Assembly (NCBI GenBank): GCA_934217675.1
Contig: CAKQCV010000052.1
Span: 1-17,547 of the forward strand
Length of the DNA: 17,547 nucleotides
From: an uncultured Prevotella sp.
Lineage (GTDB): Bacteria > Bacteroidota > Bacteroidia > Bacteroidales > Bacteroidaceae
Direction of reading: 5' to 3'
The notes under the pieces are model-generated. The model was not told the origin of the DNA. It made no database searches and saw only the letters and a program-made list of their open reading frames with translations. Below, one piece after another: positions 1 to 7,755 of the stretch. Both the position numbers and the translations under genes were made by a program. Position 1 is the stretch's first letter. The number at the start of each line of letters is the position of its first letter.

Positions 1-72
1 TGCAATACCTGCTCCGAGACCGCAGCCCAGCTGTGCCAGACCTTCAGCAGCCAAAAGTGATGAAATAATCAT
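1..72 (-). CDS. atpE: F1Fo ATP synthase subunit c, N-terminal 24 codons (runs off the left edge)
   Basis: The reverse strand from 72 reads MIISSLLAAEGLAQLGCGLG and continues AGIA to the window edge. The small-residue glycine/alanine-rich helix start is typical of the first transmembrane helix of the proteolipid c subunit, which forms the rotor ring in the inner membrane. An AAGGA ribosome binding site lies about six bases before the ATG, which supports this start. It follows atpB on the same strand, the usual partner order. The second helix with the ion-binding carboxylate lies outside the window, so proton or sodium specificity cannot be read. The call rests on the short sequence plus position, and is firm because of the context. 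Confidence 0.85.
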   Translation of the reverse strand, partial: MIISSLLAAEGLAQLGCGLGAGIA

Positions 73-210
73 AATTCCTTAATTTTTAAATTGTTATTAA
101 TTTTTATTCTATTGTTATCTTTTATATAAATTCAAGCACATGCACAGAAGCACCTCACCTGAATTTTTCATTTTTTAGATGAGAACAGCCGATGCCTTCT
201 CACGGCATTG
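73..210 (-). other. atpB-atpE spacer, 138 bp
   Basis: This AT-rich, noncoding gap lies between two ATP synthase genes that are normally co-transcribed. Just after the atpB stop there is a weak 5-bp hairpin (192-196 with 204-208). It has no following U-tract on the minus strand, so I do not call it a terminator. The atpE ribosome binding site lies at the far end. No internal TAnnTTTG promoter was seen. Confidence 0.4.
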
Positions 211-1254
211 TCATTCTTCCTCCTTATGAGCCAATCCAATAAACACAGCACTCAACAGAGTGAATACATAAGCCTGGATAAAAGCTACAAGCACCTCCAA
301 TGCGTTCATGAAGAGCATCATGACAGCACTGACAAAATTCAGTCCAACTCCGAACCCGACACCCATCGACCATCCGAGGAATATTACACAAGTGAAGCTC
401 AATATAATTGCGTGTCCTGCCATCATATTGGCAAAGAGACGAACCATAAGTGCAAACGGCTTTGTGAACACTCCGAAGAATTCGATTACCGGCATAAGCG
501 GAACCGGATACGCTTTCAGGAACACAGGAACGTTAGGCCAAAAGATATCCTTCCAGTATTCTTTGTTTCCAAAAAGGTTGATAGCAACCATTGAGCAGAA
601 AGCCAAGAAGAAAGTGATATTTATATTTCCTGTAACATTAGCGCCACCTGGAAATATTGGCAACAATCCCAACAAGTTTGTTGTGAAGATGAAGAAGAAA
701 ACAGTCAGCAGATACGGTGCATAAGGTTTGAAATGCTTCTCTCCGATAGAAGCCTTTACCACATCATCGTATATCATCATGACAAACATCTCCATCAATC
801 CCACAAAACCACCAGGAGCAGCACTTTTCTCATCACGTTTTTTATACCAATGGGCACACAACAGGAATACGGCAATCAAAACAATCACCACGATCCAAAT
901 TTGTGCAACGGTTTTCGTGAAGCTTATGTCAAGTGGGCGAACCGTTGTTCCGTCAGGCATTTTCTCATAAATCTTGCCATGATGCTTAGCATCAAAGAAG
1001 AAAGGAGCAGGAAGTCTTTCCGCCGTACCGACATACCATTCTCCGGTATCCGAACTTCTCACAATTACCGGCAGCGGTATACTCAAGCTTTTGTCTCCGA
1101 AAGTGGCGATATGCCATTCGTATGAATCCGACAAGTGCTCAAGAACAATCTCCGGTATATTGATTTTCCCTTTATCCTTAGTCTCGCCAGCCACAGCCGC
1201 AAGCGGCACGACAGCAAGAATCATGAGAATTAATAATGACCTTAATTGTTTCAT
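211..1254 (-). CDS. atpB: F1Fo ATP synthase subunit a
   Basis: Subunit a of the membrane Fo sector carries the two half-channels through which ions reach the c ring. The C-terminal two thirds has the family signature VRLFANMMAGH (residues 271-281) with the essential arginine at R272, and the later helix FIQAYVF (325-331) with Q327. Several hydrophobic segments lie between residues 115 and 342. At 347 aa it is longer than the 271 aa of the E. coli protein. The extra length is N-terminal: a signal peptide (1-22, ending AAVAG) and a soluble region of about 90 residues before the first membrane helix near 115. A histidine sits at the E. coli Glu219 position (H281) and a glutamate at the His245 position (E320). 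It follows the four-helix protein gene by 51 bp and precedes atpE. Confidence 0.97.
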   Translation of the reverse strand: MKQLRSLLILMILAVVPLAAVAGETKDKGKINIPEIVLEHLSDSYEWHIATFGDKSLSIPLPVIVRSSDTGEWYVGTAERLPAPFFFDAKHHGKIYEKMPDGTTVRPLDISFTKTVAQIWIVVIVLIAVFLLCAHWYKKRDEKSAAPGGFVGLMEMFVMMIYDDVVKASIGEKHFKPYAPYLLTVFFFIFTTNLLGLLPIFPGGANVTGNINITFFLAFCSMVAINLFGNKEYWKDIFWPNVPVFLKAYPVPLMPVIEFFGVFTKPFALMVRLFANMMAGHAIILSFTCVIFLGWSMGVGFGVGLNFVSAVMMLFMNALEVLVAFIQAYVFTLLSAVFIGLAHKEEE

Positions 1255-1305
1255 AATAACGTTTTATTTTCTTTGCGTAAGACAAGCTTCGTTTCAGTAC
1301 GACAT

Positions 1306-1761
1306 TCAATTACTCTTGCCATCCTGCTTGGAGTCGGCATTGTCTTTACCACACTTTGTGTGAGAATTTGAAACATGCGAGAAGTACACCGAATGGTGTA
1401 TAAGCAGCACAAAATAGAAAACCATAAAAATGATGCAGTATTCCATCATTGCATCGCGCCCCACCACAATGTAGCAGATGAACAAAATGAAAAGAGCGAG
1501 CAGCATACGAAATCCGGAAACAGCCGTATAGAAAGTAGGCAGACTGTCAGGACTGTTTTTTGCCACACGTCTCCAAATCAGTCCATCCGCCAGCGTAACA
1601 GCAAAAGAAAAGCCGATACTGACAAATACTGGAGTCTGCACTCCCTCTATGCCCCTAACATTAACCACTACTGCAGCAATTGCAGTAACGACAAGAATCA
1701 AGGCACTTGCCTGAATCAGGTATCCTCTGCACAACTTATCTACTTCCTTTATTATCATCAT
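1306..1761 (-). CDS. Four-helix membrane protein in the ATP synthase operon, AtpI-like
   Basis: This 151-aa protein has four predicted membrane helices (about residues 15-34, 43-61, 83-101 and 106-127) and a charged, polar tail of about 20 residues ending KCGKDNADSKQDGKSN. It lies between atpC (15 bp upstream) and atpB (51 bp downstream) on the same strand, so it is almost certainly part of the ATP synthase operon. In many bacteria an AtpI protein of similar size and helix count, needed for c-ring assembly or ion handling, is encoded next to atpB. Position and topology suggest the same role here, but I see no diagnostic AtpI motif. The start ATGATG is ambiguous between the first two codons. 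What is seen is the topology and operon position; the function is inferred. Confidence 0.75.
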   Translation of the reverse strand: MMIIKEVDKLCRGYLIQASALILVVTAIAAVVVNVRGIEGVQTPVFVSIGFSFAVTLADGLIWRRVAKNSPDSLPTFYTAVSGFRMLLALFILFICYIVVGRDAMMEYCIIFMVFYFVLLIHHSVYFSHVSNSHTKCGKDNADSKQDGKSN

Positions 1762-1776
1762 ATTACGGATGCTATA

Positions 1777-2019
1777 TTAAAGTTCTACACAAACATTAAC
1801 AATATTCTTTTGTACCTCTACAAAGCCCATTGATATGTTCAACTCGTGCATTCCCTCAGAGTCGTAAAATATCACCCGTCCTTTCTCCAAAGTAGAAATA
1901 ATCGGTGCATGGTTTACAAGAATTTCAAATTCGCCATTAGTGCCAGGCACTACGACGCGTTCCACTTCCCCATCATACTCGATTTTCTCAGGAGAGACGA
2001 TTTTTAGTTCCAAACTCAT
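1777..2019 (-). CDS. atpC: F1Fo ATP synthase epsilon subunit, short form
   Basis: The central-stalk epsilon subunit sits on the rotor and couples c-ring rotation to the catalytic head. The 80 residues match the N-terminal beta-sandwich domain throughout, including the conserved stretch GEFEILVNHAPIISTLEKGR (residues 29-48). The protein stops where that domain ends: the C-terminal pair of helices that makes the E. coli protein about 139 aa and allows it to inhibit ATP hydrolysis is absent. The stop codon is followed in 15 bp by the next gene and there is no sign of frameshift, so the short form looks native. It begins 12 bp after the atpD stop. As far as I recall, short epsilons are common in Bacteroidetes. 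Confidence 0.95.
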   Translation of the reverse strand: MSLELKIVSPEKIEYDGEVERVVVPGTNGEFEILVNHAPIISTLEKGRVIFYDSEGMHELNISMGFVEVQKNIVNVCVEL

Positions 2020-2031
2020 ATCTCAACGATT

Positions 2032-3570
<1,539 letters not shown>

Positions 3571-3752
3571 TTATGTTTTTAAATATTAAATCTATTCACT
3601 CCACTGAAGAGCACGGAAGGTAATCGTTAAATCATCTTTCATGTTTATCAGATTTAGCATATAGTAGTTTTTTGTCTTTACATTCCGACATTCGCTTGCG
3701 ATAAACCAAGACTTAGATCAGCTTCAAATTTATCCAGTCCGAATATCATTTG

Positions 3753-3760
3753 CAAAAATA
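3753..3760 (-). promoter_or_regulatory. Probable promoter -7 box of the atp operon
   Basis: On the minus strand the sequence is TATTTTTG, a match to the Bacteroidetes TAnnTTTG -7 consensus. The -33 position falls on TATTG (about 3780-3784), a partial match to TTTG, at about 20 bp spacing. That -33 position lies inside one arm of the inverted repeat 3773-3787, so a protein bound there could block the promoter. The transcription start would be near 3745. Confidence 0.55.
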
Positions 3761-3772
3761 ACAAATAATTTT

Positions 3773-3893
3773 AATCCTCCAATATTTTACTGCACTTTTT
3801 ATGACTTCATTATTCCAATTTAAACCATTTTCAAGGATTATTAGTCTAATTGTAATGGTTTTGAAGTCTTATGCAGAGAAATATTGGAGGATT
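3773..3893. repeat. Nested inverted repeat in front of the atp operon
   Basis: The outer arms 3773-3787 and 3879-3893 are a perfect 15-bp inverted repeat (AATCCTCCAATATTT and its complement). Inside it lie a 7-bp pair (3803-3809 with 3862-3868, GACTTCA/TGAAGTC), an 8-bp pair (3822-3829 with 3854-3861, AAACCATT/AATGGTTT) and a central palindrome ATTAGTCTAAT (3840-3850). All are nested, so the whole 121 bp can fold as one interrupted hairpin. It could act as an operator, an attenuation structure after pfkA, or a small palindromic mobile repeat; the sequence alone does not decide. Confidence 0.7.
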
Positions 3894-3963
3894 CTCCCTA
3901 TATTGTTTTTCTGTAGCCCTGCAACAGAGTGAGTGCGACAGAAAACGTATCAGCCAAATATTT

Positions 3964-4938
3964 TTATATGCTCAATTCGTCAAGTACAGTGATAAGTTTC
4001 TTGTCGAACGGTTTGTCGGAACGTATTGCATCCGTAAAAGGAACATACACGATTTCGTTATTGCGTACGCCAACCATCAAGTTGCGTTGTCCCTGCATGA
4101 TAGCCTCTACGGCACCAACACCTGTTCGGCTTGCAAGAATACGGTCGTGAGCAGAAGGACTTCCGCCACGCTGCAAGTGTCCGAGGATAGAAACTCTCAC
4201 ATTATAGTCTGGAAACTCCTTATGAACGCGGTCTGCATAATATAGAGCACCACACTTAGGACTTTCGCTGACAATTACTATACAGCTTCTCTTACTCTTT
4301 CTGATACCTCTTTCCATGAAGCGTGTCAACTGATCAACGTCTGTAGAGTCCTCAGGAATGATGGCAGCCTCTGCACCACTTGCTATGGCACTGTTCTGTG
4401 CGAGGAATCCTGCATCTCTTCCCATAACCTCGATAAAGAAGATGCGCTCATGGCTTACCGCCGTATCGCGTATTCTGTCCACACACTCCACAATAGTATT
4501 CAGTGTTGTGTCATAACCTATCGTAGAATCGGTTCCATACAAGTCGTTGTCGATTGTTCCCGGAAGTCCGATACAGCAGACATCATACTCCTCGGCAAAG
4601 ATTTTTGCACCTGTAAGAGAACCGTTACCACCAATAACGACCAAAGCATCGATTTTATTCTTCACCATATTGTCGAAAGCCTTCTTTCTTCCTTCCGGTG
4701 TTTCAAACTCTTTGCTTCGAGCCGTACGCAGTATCGTACCACCTCTATTAATTATTCCACTGACATTCTCTGTTGTGAAATCTTTGATTTCATTGTTTAT
4801 CAGTCCGTCATATCCACGGAAAATACCCTTAACCTTAAAGCCATTACTAATACCTGCACGTGTCACTGCACGTATAGCAGCATTCATACCTGGAGCATCA
4901 CCTCCAGAAGTGAGCACACCAATAGTTTTAATTTTCAT
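3964..4938 (-). CDS. pfkA: 6-phosphofructokinase (ATP-type)
   Basis: The enzyme phosphorylates fructose 6-phosphate to fructose 1,6-bisphosphate, the committed step of glycolysis, in the cytoplasm. The 324-aa length matches E. coli PfkA (320). Visible motifs are SGGDAPGMN (11-19), the nucleotide loop GGNGS (103-107), the catalytic loop PGTIDND (126-132) with its two aspartates, MGRDAGFLA (172-180), and [15 protein letters not shown] (252-266). GGNGS keeps the glycine expected of ATP-dependent enzymes rather than the GGDDS of pyrophosphate-dependent ones, although it has N where E. coli has D. It starts 62 bp after the antiporter stop on the same strand. Only a weak AGGTA precedes the start, with the TAGGTAT string repeated twice just upstream. 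ATP dependence is inferred from that one loop. Confidence 0.96.
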   Translation of the reverse strand: MKIKTIGVLTSGGDAPGMNAAIRAVTRAGISNGFKVKGIFRGYDGLINNEIKDFTTENVSGIINRGGTILRTARSKEFETPEGRKKAFDNMVKNKIDALVVIGGNGSLTGAKIFAEEYDVCCIGLPGTIDNDLYGTDSTIGYDTTLNTIVECVDRIRDTAVSHERIFFIEVMGRDAGFLAQNSAIASGAEAAIIPEDSTDVDQLTRFMERGIRKSKRSCIVIVSESPKCGALYYADRVHKEFPDYNVRVSILGHLQRGGSPSAHDRILASRTGVGAVEAIMQGQRNLMVGVRNNEIVYVPFTDAIRSDKPFDKKLITVLDELSI

Positions 4939-5000
4939 AATTATATACCTATTTTTTAATACCTATTATATAAACATTCTATTATTTTCTATTATAAAAT

Positions 5001-6404
5001 TTATATTGCAGATAGCCCCCACAGCACTCCGAGCCCCAAAGCCCATGCCATAATCGACATCCATCCGACATTTTTGAAGAACCACCACACATGTATACGC
5101 TCCATTTTCATAAGAGCGAGTCCGCTTACCGACCCCACGAGCAAGAAGTTTCCTCCCATAGCAGAGCTATAAGCTATCAGTTTCCAATATATTCCGTTTT
5201 TCACAAACAAGCTCATATAATCAGAATCGAGCCACATACCAAGACTTGCCTGGTCTACTATTTTATGCAACGATATGAAGCTCATGGATGTTACAAATGT
5301 ATCAAGCACAGAGCTTGCCGCACCTGCCAGCGCACCCATAACCCATACGTTGTGGACAGTGTTGTCACACCACTGCGACACATCTGGAACCACTCCCGTT
5401 TCCGTCACCACGGAAATTGCAAGCATTATTCCGAGCACGAACAATATCATCTGTATCACTCCGTATTGCAGAACTCTAGGCATTCTCCTCTGTATCATCT
5501 TGTCAACATCCATCAGCTTGCGGTTGAACGCCTCGTTTACGACCCACAATACAGAAAGTACGCACAATGCTCCCAAAAACGGACTGAGCTTTGTTATATT
5601 ATGAAATGTCGGTATAAACCAAAGTCCACCAATACCCACAAACAGCATCAACATTCTTTGCCATCTGTTCAGGTTCGTATCATCCCCCCTATATGGCAAC
5701 ACAACATTCTGCACGTCAATCTGCTCCGGCAATTTTCTTCCGAGCCACCAAATAGGCATCACGCACGACATCAGACACGGCACTGCAAGATACGAAGAAA
5801 AATCCGTCGCGTCTACAGCCCCATTATTCCAAAGCACCAATCCTGTTGGGTCTCCGATAACCGTCAATGCTCCCCCACAGTTTGCTGCTATCACTATCGC
5901 ACTGCCATATATCAGTCTCTGTCTTCTGTTCTGCAGCAGTTTGTGCATAACCACGAGCATCATGGTTGTTGTTGTAAGATTATCGAGATTTGCAGATATA
6001 GCAAATGTTACAGCAGTCATTACCCAAAGCATCTTTCTACTGTTTCTCGTGCGTAGCAACTCTGCAATAAAATCAAAGCATCCGTTATTGTTTAAAATTT
6101 CCACTATTGTCATTGTAGCGAGCAGAAACAAACATATTTCCGCCCCCTTGCCCACATACCCCAAGAAGATATGCTGTGAGATAAACATCTTCACATTAGC
6201 TGCCGTTGGCATTGCTCCCTCCAGGAAATCGGCATATTCGCGCGGATGCTGTGCAACGACGAAATCTGAGCCATAGCAAATATACAGCACCCATCCAACG
6301 GTTCCTGCAAACATGGCAACAGCAGTTCTGTTCACATTTGTCAGCCACCCCGTTGCAACCAGCACGTAAGCAATCAATAATATGGCAACTATAACAATAG
6401 TCAT
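5001..6404 (-). CDS. nhaD: NhaD-type Na+/H+ antiporter
   Basis: This 467-aa inner-membrane protein of the ion-transporter (CitMHS/ArsB-like) superfamily has about a dozen hydrophobic segments. Two half-helix motifs mark the NhaD type: SANLDNLTTTTMM (137-149), containing the aspartate-asparagine pair that binds cation in this family, and NCGGALTVIGDPTG (175-188). It would exchange external protons for internal sodium and so protect the cell against salt and alkaline pH. The predicted promoter lies so close that the leader would be only about a dozen bases. It is followed after 62 bp by pfkA, perhaps as one transcript. A related dicarboxylate or arsenite transporter is possible but less likely given both motifs. 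Confidence 0.88.
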   Translation of the reverse strand: MTIVIVAILLIAYVLVATGWLTNVNRTAVAMFAGTVGWVLYICYGSDFVVAQHPREYADFLEGAMPTAANVKMFISQHIFLGYVGKGAEICLFLLATMTIVEILNNNGCFDFIAELLRTRNSRKMLWVMTAVTFAISANLDNLTTTTMMLVVMHKLLQNRRQRLIYGSAIVIAANCGGALTVIGDPTGLVLWNNGAVDATDFSSYLAVPCLMSCVMPIWWLGRKLPEQIDVQNVVLPYRGDDTNLNRWQRMLMLFVGIGGLWFIPTFHNITKLSPFLGALCVLSVLWVVNEAFNRKLMDVDKMIQRRMPRVLQYGVIQMILFVLGIMLAISVVTETGVVPDVSQWCDNTVHNVWVMGALAGAASSVLDTFVTSMSFISLHKIVDQASLGMWLDSDYMSLFVKNGIYWKLIAYSSAMGGNFLLVGSVSGLALMKMERIHVWWFFKNVGWMSIMAWALGLGVLWGLSAI

Positions 6405-6424
6405 ATAGAATTATATTTACAGCG

Positions 6425-6432
6425 CAAAATTA
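6425..6432 (-). promoter_or_regulatory. Probable nhaD -7 box
   Basis: The minus strand reads TAATTTTG, fitting TAnnTTTG, about 20 bp before the nhaD ATG. No convincing -33 TTTG was found at the expected spacing. The implied leader is very short. Confidence 0.5.
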
Positions 6433-6660
6433 CTAATTTTTATTTAACCATGGAATATTTAGCTATATTTTTTATTCTGCATTAACTGTATTTTAATACA
6501 AATCAAGAAAAAGCATTTTAATACGAACCAAGAAGAAAACGTATTGTCATTCCGGTATTGCAAAATCAGAATTTCACACAGAATTAATTCATTTTAAGAT
6601 ATTTTTCAACGCAGAAATGTAAAAATGTGTATAACTATCTTTTATATTCAATAGTTTAAG

Positions 6661-6743
6661 TATCTTTGCATAAGATAAGCTGCACTCAGCAATTTGAAAG
6701 CAAGACTTTCATTGCGCTCGTTTGCATTATCTTTGCATAAGAT
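6661..6743 (+). repeat. Palindromic promoter unit with a duplicated 16-bp box
   Basis: The 16-mer TATCTTTGCATAAGAT occurs exactly at 6661-6676 and again at 6728-6743, 67 bp apart. Each copy contains the -7 consensus TAnnTTTG (TATCTTTG). Between them an imperfect palindrome runs from GATAA (about 6674) to TTATC (about 6731), with TGAAAG and CTTTCA forming the inner stem around a CAAGA loop. The arrangement gives two possible start sites for the operon that begins at 6773. Similar GC-clustered palindromes next to TATCTTTGCA boxes are familiar to me as dispersed repeats in Prevotella genomes, but this is memory and not a search. Confidence 0.6.
6728..6735 (+). promoter_or_regulatory. Probable -7 box for the DUF4468-porin operon
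   Basis: TATCTTTG is an exact TAnnTTTG match. Transcription would start near 6742, about 30 bp before the chosen start codon. This placement rules out coding starts at or before 6722. A second identical box lies at 6661-6668. Confidence 0.6.
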
Positions 6744-6772
6744 TTTTGTTATTGATAACAATGATTTTGAAC

Positions 6773-7465
6773 ATGAACAAGTATACTTTTATTATTGCCA
6801 TGTTGGCAATGTCAACTCAACTGAAAGCTCAGGACGTTTGGGAAAGACCTGACGATGAGGACAATACGGAACAGACGGTTTCCAACAACAACGACAGACT
6901 CAGTCTCTCGATGGGAAACAGAAATTCAAAATATTTGGCAGGAGCCGTTCCTGAGATCGACGGCAAGGTGGCATGGACATTCAAATACGATGTCCCCGGA
7001 TCCACTGCGCAGCAGATTTACGATGTTGTACTAACCCGCATGAAAGCCTTCACCAGGCAAGACAACCAGCTTGAGGGCAGCAGTGTAGCTTTGGTCAACA
7101 AGAAAGAGCACTCAATCGTTGTAACGGCTGCCGAATGGATGACGTTCAAGGATGCGTTTCTCTCGCTCGACAGGGCAAAATTCTATTACGTCCTTGTTTT
7201 CCACATCAGCGACAATCACTTTGAGGTGAGCATAGAGAGAATATACTACCGCTACGATGAGAACGATGGCAAGGGTGAATATAAGCTGACAGCCGAGAAG
7301 TGTATCAACGATGCCAATGCCTTGAACCGCAAAAAGACGAAGTTGGTGCCTGGCTGGGCTAAGTTCAGGAGGAAGACCATTGACAGAGTGGATGAGATAA
7401 ATAAATACATGACGAAAATTGTCAGACAACTAAAGAGTCAAAACGAAAAAAGTAAAGGTCAATAG
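6773..7465 (+). CDS. Secreted DUF4468 (TBP-like fold) domain protein
   Basis: This is a 230-aa protein counted from the ATG at 6773. An ATG four codons earlier (6761) is also possible. The reading frame stays open further upstream, but that part overlaps the predicted promoter. The N-terminus MNKYTFIIAMLAMSTQLKAQ is a signal peptide, so the protein is exported. The segment from about VAWTFKYDVPGSTAQQIYDV through IERIYYRYDEN resembles the DUF4468 family of Bacteroidetes, a TBP-like fold of unknown function. The C-terminal 50 residues are basic and helical. It is the first gene of a five-gene operon and the next start follows after only 2 bp. Association with the downstream porin suggests an envelope role, which is inference. 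Confidence 0.75.
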   Translation: MNKYTFIIAMLAMSTQLKAQDVWERPDDEDNTEQTVSNNNDRLSLSMGNRNSKYLAGAVPEIDGKVAWTFKYDVPGSTAQQIYDVVLTRMKAFTRQDNQLEGSSVALVNKKEHSIVVTAAEWMTFKDAFLSLDRAKFYYVLVFHISDNHFEVSIERIYYRYDENDGKGEYKLTAEKCINDANALNRKKTKLVPGWAKFRRKTIDRVDEINKYMTKIVRQLKSQNEKSKGQ

Positions 7466-7467
7466 CA

Positions 7468-7755
7468 ATGACATACAACAATAATATGAATATCACAGAC
7501 GAGAAGCAGCAAAGCAGCATTGCCCAGAAGCAGTTCGACGGCGAAATGCCATATCAAAAACAGAGGCATCGCAGAAGAAGAGGCGACAGGGGAAAATTCT
7601 TTGTGCTAAGAAATATTCTTAACATCATTTTCATTATCGGAGCTATAATTGGAATGGTGGTATACTTCTTCAAGAACGAGGAGGCTGGAATAATCATTGT
7701 GCTTGGTGCCATGGCATTCAAGATGTGTGAATGTGTTATAAGATTAGTAAAATGA
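7468..7755 (+). CDS. Small two-helix membrane protein
   Basis: This is a 95-aa protein of no family I recognise. Residues 1-31 are polar, 32-43 form a basic cluster (QRHRRRRGDRGK), and 45-68 and 72-92 are two membrane helices joined by a short KNEEAG turn. The basic stretch just before the first helix suggests the N-terminus stays in the cytoplasm. The gene begins 2 bp after the DUF4468 stop and its TGA overlaps the porin ATG (ATGA at 7752-7755), so translation is probably coupled. A second ATG at 7486 could be the start. The tight packing and clear topology argue that it is real; the function is unknown. Confidence 0.7.
   Translation: MTYNNNMNITDEKQQSSIAQKQFDGEMPYQKQRHRRRRGDRGKFFVLRNILNIIFIIGAIIGMVVYFFKNEEAGIIIVLGAMAFKMCECVIRLVK

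Larger units (their letters stand above)
6405..6760. other. Divergent intergenic region between nhaD and the DUF4468 operon
   Basis: This AT-rich region of about 360 bp separates two divergent transcription units. The nhaD side holds one -7 box (6425-6432, minus). The right side holds two plus-strand -7 boxes embedded in a palindromic unit (6661-6743). The stretch 6440-6650 is very AT-rich, with no gene or clear repeat. Confidence 0.6.

Noticed and set aside
192..208. Hairpin just after atpB
   Set aside because: Only 5 bp with no T-run, and it lies within an operon where termination is not expected.
208..724. Plus-strand frames within atpB
   Set aside because: Antisense shadows of a firmly identified gene.
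5091..6056. Long plus-strand open frame (321 codons) within nhaD
   Set aside because: It is antisense to a gene with clear NhaD motifs, is histidine- and cysteine-rich in a shadow-like way, and has no family resemblance.
6722..6772. Upstream start for the DUF4468 protein
   Set aside because: It overlaps the -7 box at 6728-6735, and the downstream ATG gives a clean signal peptide.
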